Assembly (NCBI GenBank): GCA_937875975.1
Contig: CALEEU010000210.1
Span: 1 to 16,839, forward strand
Direction of reading: 5' to 3'
DNA: 16,839 nt
From: an uncultured Opitutia bacterium
GTDB taxonomy: Bacteria > Verrucomicrobiota > Verrucomicrobiia > Opitutales > UBA953
A program made the translations under genes and the position numbers. Below, one piece after another: positions 7,880 to 15,015 of the stretch. The stretch's first letter is position 1, and each line of letters opens with the position of its first letter. The notes beneath the pieces are model-generated. The model ran no database searches, had not been told where the DNA came from, and worked only from the letters and a program-made list of their open reading frames with translations.

Positions 7880-8218
7880 TTAGATGGCGGCAGGGCCGCG
7901 CTCGCCGGTGCGAATGCGGATGACGTCGGTGAGGCCGAGCACGAAGATTTTACCGTCGCCGATCTTACCCGTCTGGGCGGCCTTGGAAATCGTGGCGATA
8001 GCCTTCTCGACCTGCTCGTCAGCGACGGCGGCCTCGATCTTCACCTTGGGGAGGAAATCGACGGTGTATTCTGAACCGCGATAGATTTCCGTGTGACCCT
8101 TCTGGCGGCCGAAGCCCTTGACTTCAGTTACGGTCATACCCTCGATGCCGATTTCGGCGAGAGCGTCCTTAACTTCTTCAAGTTTGAAGGGTTTGATGAT
8201 GGCGACGACGAGCTTCAT
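7880..8218 (-). CDS. glnB: Nitrogen regulatory protein P-II (GlnB/GlnK family)
   Basis: This 112-residue protein is full length and nearly canonical. It has the N-terminal VAIIKPFKLEEVKDAL, the first P-II signature, the T-loop GRQKGHTEIYRGSEYTVDF with the uridylylation tyrosine at position 51, and the C-terminal AQTGKIGDGKIFVL with VIRIRTGE. P-II proteins are cytoplasmic trimers that sense 2-oxoglutarate and ATP/ADP and control nitrogen assimilation enzymes, transporters and regulators. Neither amtB nor glnA is adjacent, so GlnB and GlnK cannot be told apart by context; the MKLV start is GlnK-like. It lies 88 bases downstream of trpF on the same strand. A sigma-54-type promoter in that gap suggests separate, nitrogen-responsive expression. 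No ribosome-binding site precedes the ATG. Confidence 0.96.
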   Translation of the reverse strand: MKLVVAIIKPFKLEEVKDALAEIGIEGMTVTEVKGFGRQKGHTEIYRGSEYTVDFLPKVKIEAAVADEQVEKAIATISKAAQTGKIGDGKIFVLGLTDVIRIRTGERGPAAI

Positions 8219-8226
8219 GGTGGTGT

Positions 8227-8242
8227 GTTAGGTTGGGTTAGG
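8227..8242. repeat. Short direct repeat in the glnB 5' leader
   Basis: GTTAGG occurs at 8227-8232 and again at 8237-8242, exactly ten bases (about one helical turn) apart, between the inferred sigma-54 start point and the glnB ATG. It could be a protein-binding site or an mRNA leader element, but two six-base copies could also be chance. Confidence 0.35.
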
Positions 8243-8266
8243 CGTTCGGTTGAGCAAGTCCACTTA

Positions 8267-8283
8267 TGCATCCCCCGTGCCAA
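8267..8283 (-). promoter_or_regulatory. Candidate sigma-54 (RpoN) promoter for glnB
   Basis: Read on the minus strand, the sequence is TTGGCACGGGGGATGCA. It matches the -24/-12 consensus (TGGCACG, four bases, TTGCA) with a single mismatch (ATGCA for TTGCA). The GG and GC doublets are separated by the exact 12-base distance sigma-54 requires. The transcription start would be near 8256, giving a leader of about 38 bases before the glnB ATG. Sigma-54 control of P-II genes is well established in other bacteria. I saw no clear NtrC-type enhancer site upstream. Confidence 0.75.
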
Positions 8284-8306
8284 GTGACCGGAATGGGGGG
8301 AGGGGC

Positions 8307-8957
8307 TTATGATTGGCTATTTTTGAGCAGCACTTCCGACACGCCAGCCATTTTTTCGGCAGACTTAAGCCCGGGTGCGAGTTCTACCCCACTATTTAGG
8401 TCAAAAAAGCCTGCTCCGGACTTCGCCGCGGCAGCGATATTATCTGGGCCGAGGCCGCCGGCGAGAATCCACAGGCTTTGCGGGTATTTCTGCACGAGTT
8501 TCTGGAAGCGGGTCCAGTCCGAGACCTTGCCGGTGCCACCGAAGGCATCTTTGGCGTGGGCATCGTGCACGAAGCCTTCGGCGAGCGGAATGAGGTCGGC
8601 TGGCCATTCGACACCGTCCGCAAGCTTGGGGGCCAACCAGAGACGCTTCACGCCCAGCTGGGCGGAGAGGGCCTTGGGGTCGCATTCCTGCTTCGCCGGA
8701 TCGAAGTGGGCCTGGACGATCGCGAAGCCTTCAGCGATGAGCGCGGCGGCTTCAGCGACGGTCGGGTTTACGGTCACGGCGACACGCTTATCCGCCGGGA
8801 TTTCGCGCAGGAGGTCTGTGCGGGCGGCGGCCGGGACGAAGCGGGCCGAGCCGCTCCAGCAGTTCACGCCGAGGTAGTCGGCGCCTTGGGCGAGGGCCGT
8901 GGCGGCGTCGGCGGCGCGGGTGATCCCGCAGACCTTGATGCGCGCCTTGCCGATCAT
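8307..8957 (-). CDS. trpF: Phosphoribosylanthranilate isomerase (divergent TrpF)
   Basis: This 216-residue TIM-barrel protein shows the TrpF landmarks: KVCGIT at the N-terminus with catalytic Cys10, a C-terminal-side GGTGKVSDW (140-148), LAGGLGPDNI (165-174) and FDLNSGVELAPGLKS as the phosphate-binding end. Asp132 (VHDAH) is placed to be the general acid. TrpF catalyses the Amadori rearrangement of N-(5'-phosphoribosyl)anthranilate in tryptophan synthesis. Two regions depart from the usual sequence: VQAHFD where VQLHGDE is common, and GVNCWSGSARFV where GFVF..KSPRYV is usual. The start codon overlaps the hemD stop as ATGA (8954-8957), so translation is probably coupled. No other trp gene is in the window. 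Confidence 0.88.
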   Translation of the reverse strand: MIGKARIKVCGITRAADAATALAQGADYLGVNCWSGSARFVPAAARTDLLREIPADKRVAVTVNPTVAEAAALIAEGFAIVQAHFDPAKQECDPKALSAQLGVKRLWLAPKLADGVEWPADLIPLAEGFVHDAHAKDAFGGTGKVSDWTRFQKLVQKYPQSLWILAGGLGPDNIAAAAKSGAGFFDLNSGVELAPGLKSAEKMAGVSEVLLKNSQS

Positions 8958-9739
8958 GTGAGGGCTTCGATCACCGCGTTGCGAATGGCGACGGCGGTCG
9001 GCGCCGAAGCAGTGCCGGCCAGCGGGATGCCAGCCTTGCGCAGCGCGTCGGCAGTGGTGGCGCCGACGGCGATGGCCTTGGGCTGGCGCGCGCCGGCGTC
9101 GGGACGTAGCGATGCGGCCTGGTGAAGAAACGATTCCACCGCCGAGGGACTGGCGAACACGATGATGTCGGCACCGCGCCGACGGAACTCAGCCGCCTCG
9201 GGCGATTCGGCGACGGACTTCTCCTCGGTGGCGTAGACTTTGATGACGTCGACGATCCCCATTGCGCCCTCGGCGAGCAGGCGCGGTAGTTCAGGGGTGT
9301 TGAGGTTACCGGTGACGACGAGGAGCTTCTGGTTTTCGACGTCGTGTTTGTTCATCAGCTCGCGACCGAGCGACAAGGCGTCGTTCTGCGTGGCGGTGAG
9401 GTCGCTCTCCAGGTGGTACTGGCGGAGGGCCTTCTCGGTCGCGGGCCCGAGGCAGGCGAAACGCACGCCGCCGACGGAACGGATGTCGGTGAAGCGCTCG
9501 AAGAAGCGGTCGAAGAATCCGCGCACGCCGTTGGCGCTGGTGAAGATGACCCAGTCGTATTCGCCCATGGCGTCGAGGACTTCGCTGAGGACGGTATCAT
9601 CGGGCTCGAACTTGATCTCGAGCAGCGGGAGTTCAGAGACCGCCGCGCCGGCGTCGACGAGGGCGTTCTTCCAGTCGGCACCACGTCCTTCCGGACGGGT
9701 GAGGACGACGAGGCGATCGCGGAGAGGGAGTTTGCTCAT
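8954..9739 (-). CDS. hemD: Uroporphyrinogen-III synthase
   Basis: This 261-residue protein begins with LVVLTRPEGRGADW (the LxTRP start typical of HemD) and has YDWVIFTSANGVRGFFDRF in the first domain. In the second half it has ADIIVFASPSAVESF and a C-terminal PKAIAVGATTADALRKAG. These are the recurrent HemD landmarks across an otherwise poorly conserved family. The enzyme cyclises hydroxymethylbilane, the HemC product, with inversion of ring D to give uroporphyrinogen III, the branch point to heme, siroheme and cobalamin. It starts two bases after the hemC stop and its own stop overlaps the trpF start. The hemC neighbour makes the assignment secure. No ribosome-binding site is visible. Confidence 0.92.
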   Translation of the reverse strand: MSKLPLRDRLVVLTRPEGRGADWKNALVDAGAAVSELPLLEIKFEPDDTVLSEVLDAMGEYDWVIFTSANGVRGFFDRFFERFTDIRSVGGVRFACLGPATEKALRQYHLESDLTATQNDALSLGRELMNKHDVENQKLLVVTGNLNTPELPRLLAEGAMGIVDVIKVYATEEKSVAESPEAAEFRRRGADIIVFASPSAVESFLHQAASLRPDAGARQPKAIAVGATTADALRKAGIPLAGTASAPTAVAIRNAVIEALT

Positions 9740-9741
9740 AT

Positions 9742-10596
9742 TTAACGGGGCAAGATCTGGCGGAGGATATCATCGGCCAAGGCGGACGCCGTGGCGAGGT
9801 CGGTGACGGGGAAAGCGAAGTCGCGGAAACCGAAGTCAGCGCGGAAAAGGTGCACACGACCCGCGGCGTGGTGGCAGGCGAAGGCGGTGTGGCAGCCTTC
9901 GCCGAGTTTGGCGAGGAACAGGCGTTCGACGGTCACGGAATAGGTCGTGGCGGCGCAGCCGGCGGCGACGTACTGCGCGATATCGGCCGAGCGGGATTGG
10001 AGCGCGACGGCTCCCTGGCCGGCGGCGGGCACCATGTCGGTGAGGGCGACGGGCTCGAACGAAAGACCGGGCCACTCCTTGATGCCGAGGCGGTCGAGTC
10101 CGGAGGCGGCGAGGTAGGAGGCGTCGGCATCGCCGTTAGCCAGTTTCTTCAGGCGCGTGTCGACGTTGCCGCGTAGCTCGGTCCACTGCGCCTGCGGGAA
10201 GGCGAGTGCGCCCTGCGCGCGACGGCGCGGGCTGCCGGTGGCGATGAGTTTCGGGCTGGCGATTTCGCTGCGGCGCACGAGCACGTCGCGCGCGTCTTGG
10301 CGCTGCAGGCAGACCGCGATGGCGAGGCCGGCCGGCATCTCGGTCGGGAGGTCTTTCGAACTATGGATCGCGAGGTCGGCTTCGCCGCGGAGTAAGGCTT
10401 GCTCAAGTTCAGCGGTGAAGAGGCCTTTGCCACCCTGCTTCTCGAGTGACCAGCTCGCCTGGCGGTCGCCAGTCGTGGTCAGGATGCGGATTTCCGTCGG
10501 CCGGCCGAGCGCCGCCTGCAGGCGAGAGGCGGCGTCGTGCGTCTGCTGGAGGGCCAGCGGGCTACCACGGGTGACGATGACGATGGGGCCGGACAT
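9742..10596 (-). CDS. hemC: Porphobilinogen deaminase (hydroxymethylbilane synthase)
   Basis: This 284-residue cytoplasmic enzyme polymerises four porphobilinogens into hydroxymethylbilane. Visible landmarks are VTRGSPLAL near the N-terminus, HSSKDLPTEMP with catalytic Asp82, ATGSPRRRAQ (119-128) with the substrate-binding arginines, LRGNVDTRL, and LGEGCHTAF, whose Cys235 should carry the dipyrromethane cofactor. It is somewhat shorter than many HemC proteins (around 300-310 residues); the shortening is in the C-terminal domain, which keeps the cofactor cysteine. The commoner GTSSLRRxAQ is replaced by ATGSPRRRAQ, with the arginine pair kept. It lies nine bases after the small membrane protein gene and two bases before hemD. 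Confidence 0.95.
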   Translation of the reverse strand: MSGPIVIVTRGSPLALQQTHDAASRLQAALGRPTEIRILTTTGDRQASWSLEKQGGKGLFTAELEQALLRGEADLAIHSSKDLPTEMPAGLAIAVCLQRQDARDVLVRRSEIASPKLIATGSPRRRAQGALAFPQAQWTELRGNVDTRLKKLANGDADASYLAASGLDRLGIKEWPGLSFEPVALTDMVPAAGQGAVALQSRSADIAQYVAAGCAATTYSVTVERLFLAKLGEGCHTAFACHHAAGRVHLFRADFGFRDFAFPVTDLATASALADDILRQILPR

Positions 10597-10605
10597 GGCG
10601 AAAGA

Positions 10606-10941
10606 TTAGCTCTGACGGATGAGCCAGAGTACGCCCCAGGCGGCGGGGATGGCGAGGTTGCCGACGAGTAGGATGGTGGCGGCGATGCGGAGGAGGCCCC
10701 AGGTACGGTTCAGCGTGGCTTGGACGGCGATGACCGCGCCGCAGAGGGCGACGGGGATACCCATGCCGACGCCGAGCCAGACCACACGGTCGTAAGGGTC
10801 TGCGACGAGTCCGAGGAAGACCTCCGCGCCGCGGTAGGTCAGCAGGGTCGCGGCGTACAGGGCGCCGCCGGAGAGGAGCAAGGAGAACGCCTGGACGACG
10901 CCATAGGCGCGGGAGTCGTCTTCGGTGAGTTCGTTCGGCAC
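10606..10941 (-). CDS. Small three-helix membrane protein of unknown function
   Basis: I do not recognise a family. The product (111 residues from GTG 10941) has an acidic N-terminus (PNELTEDDSR), then three hydrophobic segments: one from VVQAFSLLLSGGALYAATLL, one from VVWLGVGMGIPVALCGAVIAV, and one from ATILLVGNLAIPAAWGVLWLI near the C-terminus. An in-frame TTG at 10983 would add 14 residues and has a weak GGGA ahead of it. I prefer GTG 10941 because the added segment uses codons that are rare in the neighbours and runs into a hairpin and a short direct repeat. The stop lies nine bases before the hemC start, so it probably forms the head of the hemC-hemD-trpF transcription unit. A link to tetrapyrrole synthesis is only positional. 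Confidence 0.65.
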   Translation of the reverse strand: MPNELTEDDSRAYGVVQAFSLLLSGGALYAATLLTYRGAEVFLGLVADPYDRVVWLGVGMGIPVALCGAVIAVQATLNRTWGLLRIAATILLVGNLAIPAAWGVLWLIRQS

Positions 10942-10985
10942 GCCGTCAGCAAAGACAGCCCCTGCCGGACTTCCAAGTTTCAAGT

Positions 10986-11017
10986 TTCCCGGAGGCGGAA
11001 TAATCCGCCCCAGGGAA
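10986..11017 (-). terminator. Imperfect hairpin after the symporter gene (possible terminator or attenuator)
   Basis: The inner stem is GGCGGA / TCCGCC (10994-11009, loop of four), and an outer five-pair stem TTCCC / GGGAA encloses it with a small internal loop. It sits between the symporter stop and the start of the small membrane protein gene. There is no T run after it on the minus strand, so it may be a weak terminator, an mRNA-stability element or an attenuator. Confidence 0.45.
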
Positions 11018-11022
11018 CTCGC

Positions 11023-12858
11023 TCAGTGACCGCCGAGACCTTCGTGCTCCTTGATGTATTCCTGCTTCAGGCCCAAGGCTTCCGGGGCGTGGAGGACGAG
11101 CATCTTCATGCGCACGTCGGCGGGGACCGTCGAAGCCGTGGCCTTCGAGACCACGATCATCAGGATGATCGACAGCGGTACGGCCCAGATGGCGGGCTGT
11201 TCGCAGAGGATGCGCACGAGCGGGTTAGCGACCCAGGAATCCGCGATGGCTTTGGCGACAGGATGGTCGGCCCAGTAAGCGGAGAGCTCCGCGGCGTCGG
11301 TGATCTTCTTCGCCTTGGCGACGGCGACATCGGAGATCGAAGTCAGGGTGATGGCGGCAAGGGCGCTGAGTCCGCCGCCGAGCATGCCGGTCGCCGCGCC
11401 GCGCATGGTCATGCCGCGCCACCAGACGCTCATGAAGAGCAGCGGGAAGTAGCTGGCCGCCGCGATGGCGAAGGCCTGACCGACCATGAAGTTGATCTCG
11501 AGCGCTTCGACTTGCGACCCGAGGCCGACGGCGACGAGGCCGACGATGAGGGCCGACCATTTGAAGGCCTTGAGGCGTTGTTCCGGCGTGGCGTCCGGCT
11601 TGAGCATGCGGCCATAGATGTCGTGCGCGAGGGCGCTGGACATCGAGACAAGCAGGCCGGAGAAGGTGGACATGAACGCGGCGAAGGCGCCGGCGCAGGT
11701 GATGCCCGAGAGGATGGAGCCGAGGAGCGGGTGGTCGCGGCCGGCCAGCAGCGTGGGCAGTTCGAGGACGACCTTATCCGTCCCCTTGGCGCCGACGGCA
11801 TCGTAGAGTTCGGGGGTCAGCGAACGGCCGATGACGCCGTACACCGGCGGGAAGACGTAGAAGACGCCGATCAGGATCATCACCCACATCGTGGTACGCT
11901 TCGCGGCGACGCCATCGGGGTTGGTGTAGAAGCGCACAAGGATGTGCGGCAGGCCGGCCGTGCCGCAGACGAGCGCGATGATCAGCGAATAGGTGTACAG
12001 CAGGGAGTAGGGCTTCTTGTGCGCTTCGAGCTCCGCTTTCGCCTCGGGCGTCTTGGCGGCGATGATGGAAGCGTCCAACGCCTTCGTGGTGAGTTTGCCG
12101 AACGGCGCGATCCAGGCCTCGTCCGTGGGGGCCTTGGCGGGCAAGGCCTTGCGTTCGATGCCGGCGGGCGCGGCCGCGACGGTCTCCTGCGCGGTCTTGT
12201 TGGCCGCGAGGTGCTGCTGATATTGGCCGACCAGGGAGGCCAGCACGAAGATCGGCACGGTGATCGCGAAGACTTTCAGCCAATACTGGAAGGCCTGGAC
12301 GAGGGTGATGCCCTTCATGCCGCCGAGCGATACGTTGAGGGTGATGACGGCTCCGACGACGACCACGCCGGCCCAATAGGGCAGGCCGGGGAAGATGTAG
12401 GCGAGCGTGGTGCCGGCGCCCTTCATCTGGGGCATGGTGTAGAAGAAGCCGATGAAGAGCACGAAGCAGACCGCGATCTTGCGGAACACGGGGGAATCGT
12501 AGCGGCCTTCCGCGAAGTCCGGGATGGTGTAGGCTCCGAAGCGACGGAGCGGGCCGGCGATGAAGAGCAGCAGGAACAGGTAGCCGCAGGCGTAGCACAC
12601 GGGATACCAGAGCGCGTCGTAACCCGTCGCCATCACCATGCCCGCGACCCCCATGAAGGAAGCCGCGGAGAGGTATTCGCCGGAGATGGCGGAGGCGTTC
12701 CAGCCGACGGAGACCGAGCGGCCCGCGACGAAGAAGTCGCCGGCGCTCTTGGACTTGCCGGCGGTCCAGAAGCCCATGCCGACGGTGATGACGACGGTGG
12801 CGAGGGAGCAGACGGCGATCCAAGGATCGATGCCGGCGGCGGCGAGGAGGGCGTTCAT
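11023..12858 (-). CDS. Cation/acetate symporter-like SSS-family transporter (ActP-like)
   Basis: This 611-residue, many-helix membrane protein belongs to the sodium:solute symporter family. NASAISGEYLSAASFMGVAG near the N-terminus, QMKGAGTTLAYIFPGL, and above all CGTAGLPHILVRFYT match the acetate permease (ActP) branch. ActP proteins take up acetate and other short monocarboxylates with a cation. The protein is longer than typical ActP (around 550 residues). A hydrophilic Ala/Lys/Glu-rich loop of some 70 residues (about 201-272) lies before the GTAGLPH helix, and a second soluble stretch is near the C-terminus. Substrate is inferred from branch similarity only. It starts one base after the stop of the DUF485-like gene, repeating the yjcH-actP pairing known in enterobacteria. 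A hairpin follows the stop. Confidence 0.88.
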   Translation of the reverse strand: MNALLAAAGIDPWIAVCSLATVVITVGMGFWTAGKSKSAGDFFVAGRSVSVGWNASAISGEYLSAASFMGVAGMVMATGYDALWYPVCYACGYLFLLLFIAGPLRRFGAYTIPDFAEGRYDSPVFRKIAVCFVLFIGFFYTMPQMKGAGTTLAYIFPGLPYWAGVVVVGAVITLNVSLGGMKGITLVQAFQYWLKVFAITVPIFVLASLVGQYQQHLAANKTAQETVAAAPAGIERKALPAKAPTDEAWIAPFGKLTTKALDASIIAAKTPEAKAELEAHKKPYSLLYTYSLIIALVCGTAGLPHILVRFYTNPDGVAAKRTTMWVMILIGVFYVFPPVYGVIGRSLTPELYDAVGAKGTDKVVLELPTLLAGRDHPLLGSILSGITCAGAFAAFMSTFSGLLVSMSSALAHDIYGRMLKPDATPEQRLKAFKWSALIVGLVAVGLGSQVEALEINFMVGQAFAIAAASYFPLLFMSVWWRGMTMRGAATGMLGGGLSALAAITLTSISDVAVAKAKKITDAAELSAYWADHPVAKAIADSWVANPLVRILCEQPAIWAVPLSIILMIVVSKATASTVPADVRMKMLVLHAPEALGLKQEYIKEHEGLGGH

Positions 12859-12859
12859 C

Positions 12860-13171
12860 TTACTTCGTCAGGCCGTCCTGGGCGGCTTTGGCTTCGGCGT
12901 CCTCGAGCGCGATGGAGCGCTTGATGAAGACGAAGGAGATGACCCACACGAAGGGGAAGAAGAGCACGCCGAGGATCAGCCACGTCAGCGTGAAGCCGAA
13001 GACCCGCTGGGCCATGAAGGCCGGCTGGAAGTAGTTCAGCAAGGGCAGGGCGACGAGCGCCACGGCGAAGCACAGCGCGCAGGCGACGGAGAGCTTCAGC
13101 TGGTCGCGCATCAGGCGCGCCAGGAAGGCATCCGAGTGGATGGTATCAGGGGTGGAGGATGACTCGCTCAT
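12860..13171 (-). CDS. DUF485/YjcH-like small membrane protein, partner of the symporter
   Basis: This 103-residue protein has a hydrophilic N-terminus (residues 1-27), two membrane helices (about 28-48 and 58-82) and a charged C-terminal tail reading VFIKRSIALEDAEAKAA. This shape, size and tail resemble the DUF485 (YjcH) family, which is usually encoded immediately before acetate-type SSS symporters. The symporter follows here after one base. The function of DUF485 proteins is not firmly known; an accessory subunit role is an inference from gene pairing. It is divergent from the sulfatase gene, with 119 bases between the two starts. No clear ribosome-binding site precedes ATG 13171. Confidence 0.72.
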   Translation of the reverse strand: MSESSSTPDTIHSDAFLARLMRDQLKLSVACALCFAVALVALPLLNYFQPAFMAQRVFGFTLTWLILGVLFFPFVWVISFVFIKRSIALEDAEAKAAQDGLTK

Positions 13172-13290
13172 GGGGGTGGGGATTGGGTTACCCCCTTTTC
13201 GACCGTTGGCAAAGCCTAACCCTGCGGCCCGAGGGATTGCTCATATTAAGAAAGATTGAGGGGCGTCATCCGGCGGTTATCCCTTGGCCC

Positions 13291-14955
13291 ATGAAAGCTC
13301 TCCCCTGGCTCTCCCTGTTGCTGATGTCCGTCGTCGCCATGGTCGCGGCCGATAAGCCCAACGTGCTGTTCATCCTTTCCGACGACCATAGCTATCCGTA
13401 CCTCAGTTGTTACGGCGACGCCAATGTGCGCACCCCGGTCATCGATAAGCTGGCCGCCGAGGGCATCAAGTTCCGCAAATTCTTCACCTCCGCCCCGCAA
13501 TGTGTCCCGTCACGTGCGGCTTACCTGAGCGGGCGTTCGCCGGTCGCCGCCCGCATCACGCGCTTCTCTTCGCCCTTGCCGCGTGACGTGATCACTTTCC
13601 CCGAAGTCCTGAAAAAGGAAGCAGGCTATCATGTCGGCGTGGTCGGCCGGTCCTACCACCTCGACGGCTCCGGCAAGGGTGCGGACGAGTTGGGCAAGTT
13701 CATGGAGGCCGGCGGGTTCAAGACCTTTAAGGATCGTTACGACGTCGTGCAGACGGGCTCCGATCCGCAGGCGGTGGAGCAGGCCACGGCTTTCCTCGAG
13801 GGACGTCCCCAGGATAAGCCCTTCTGTCTCTGGGTGAATTTCAGCGACCCGCACCATCCGTGGACCGCGCCGGCCGGCTATCGTCCCGATCCGACGACGC
13901 TCAAGCTGCCGGCGCATATCCCCGACCTGCCGGCGGTGCGTGAACAATATGCCGACTACTGCGCCGAGGTGAACCGCGTCGACGAGACGACGGGCAAGGT
14001 GCTCGCGGTGCTGGAGCGACTGGGGCTCGCCAAGGACACGATTGTCGTCTTCGCCGGCGACAACGGCCAGGCGCTCCCGCATGGCAAGGGCTCGCTCTAT
14101 GATCCGGGCTGCAACGTACCTTTCGTCGTCCGCTGGCCCGGCGTCGTGGCCCCGGGAGGCGATTCTTCGGCGCTGCTCAGCGGCGAAGACCTTGGCCCGA
14201 CGGTGCTCGCCGCCGCTGGCCTGAAGTCCGCGCCGGGCATGACCGGCGTGAGTTTCCTGCCGCTGCTGAAGGGTGAGGTGACCAAGACCCGCGACGTCGT
14301 TTTCACCGAACGCGGCCCGCATGGCAGCGCCCCGGTCTCGGTCGGCATGTCCAGCAGCGGCTACGATCTCTCGCGGGCCGTCCGCAGCGGTCGTTACAAG
14401 GCCATCTACAACTGTACTCCCTGGCTCCCGTATTCACCCGTCGACAGCGCGGGCGGGGCGGCCTGGAAGGCGATGCAGAACCTTAACGCCGAAGGCGCGT
14501 TGGCCAAGGGCCTGAGCGCGACGTATTTCGCGACGCCCCGTCCGGTCTATGAGTTCTACGACCTCGATCAGGATCCGGCCGAGCTGAACAACCTCAGCGG
14601 CCAGCCCGAGGTCGCCGCAGCCGAGCGCACGCTGCGCCTGGAGATGGCGAAGAAGATGATCGCAGACTTTGATTACCTGCCGCTGCCGGCGATCCCCGGC
14701 GATGACCAGCCGGCGACGAAGGGCAAAGGCAAGGGCAAGGCGAAGTCCGCTCCGTCCGCCGATCGGGCTCCGCTGTTCAAGAAGCTCGATATCGACGGCG
14801 ACGGGAAACTCTCCCGGGCTGAGTTCTCCGCCAGCCGCGCCCCGGCCGACGCCGCCGAATGGTTCGCGCGCCGCGATGCCGACGGCGACGGCTTCATCAG
14901 CCGCGAGGAATTCCTGCCGGGCAGCCCACAGGGCAAGGCTCCGGCCGCGAAGTAA
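13291..14955 (+). CDS. Secreted sulfatase with C-terminal EF-hand pair (heparan N-sulfatase-like)
   Basis: This 554-residue protein has a Sec signal peptide (about 1-20), then NVLFILSDDHS with metal-binding Asp31/Asp32. The sulfatase signature CVPSR (71-75) follows; its Cys71 is the residue converted to formylglycine. Further landmarks are FSDPHHPW and FAGDNGQALPHGKGSLYDPG. The last of these resembles the N-sulfoglucosamine sulfohydrolase branch (S1_8-like), judged from memory. A Lys/Gly-rich linker (about 473-490) leads to two canonical EF-hand loops, DIDGDGKLSRAE (500-511) and DADGDGFISREE (529-540), which should bind calcium. The role would be desulfation of a sulfated polysaccharide or amino sugar in the periplasm or outside. 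The start was set at the signal peptide; the frame stays open upstream to 13159, but that part overlaps the divergent gene. A strong hairpin follows the stop. Confidence 0.93.
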   Translation: MKALPWLSLLLMSVVAMVAADKPNVLFILSDDHSYPYLSCYGDANVRTPVIDKLAAEGIKFRKFFTSAPQCVPSRAAYLSGRSPVAARITRFSSPLPRDVITFPEVLKKEAGYHVGVVGRSYHLDGSGKGADELGKFMEAGGFKTFKDRYDVVQTGSDPQAVEQATAFLEGRPQDKPFCLWVNFSDPHHPWTAPAGYRPDPTTLKLPAHIPDLPAVREQYADYCAEVNRVDETTGKVLAVLERLGLAKDTIVVFAGDNGQALPHGKGSLYDPGCNVPFVVRWPGVVAPGGDSSALLSGEDLGPTVLAAAGLKSAPGMTGVSFLPLLKGEVTKTRDVVFTERGPHGSAPVSVGMSSSGYDLSRAVRSGRYKAIYNCTPWLPYSPVDSAGGAAWKAMQNLNAEGALAKGLSATYFATPRPVYEFYDLDQDPAELNNLSGQPEVAAAERTLRLEMAKKMIADFDYLPLPAIPGDDQPATKGKGKGKAKSAPSADRAPLFKKLDIDGDGKLSRAEFSASRAPADAAEWFARRDADGDGFISREEFLPGSPQGKAPAAK

Positions 14956-14967
14956 ACGGGCACGAAA

Positions 14968-14991
14968 AAGGGCCGACTTGCGTCGGCCCTT
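14968..14991. terminator. Bidirectional intrinsic terminator between sulfatase gene and ilvC
   Basis: Ten-pair perfect stem AAGGGCCGAC / GTCGGCCCTT with a four-base TTGC loop. The plus strand continues CGTTTT, and the minus strand continues into a run of T. It lies between the convergent sulfatase and ilvC stops and serves both. It has the same design as the hairpin at 7834-7857: a run of five A before the stem and an outer AAGGGC. Confidence 0.93.
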
Positions 14992-15015
14992 CGTTTTCCG
15001 GTTTCCCGGCGACCT

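Noticed and set aside
10720..12924. A 734-codon open frame on the plus strand, opposite the symporter and small membrane protein genes.
   Set aside because: It is antisense to well-supported genes, and its product is a low-complexity string of Asp, Glu, Gly, Arg and His typical of the reverse complement of GC-rich codons. It shows no domain, signal or start context.
13159..13290. Upstream extension of the sulfatase by 44 codons.
   Set aside because: It overlaps the start of the divergent DUF485-like gene and would place sequence ahead of a clear signal peptide.
13510..14322. A 270-codon minus-strand open frame inside the sulfatase gene.
   Set aside because: It is the complement of conserved sulfatase motifs; the product is Arg/His-rich with no recognisable feature.
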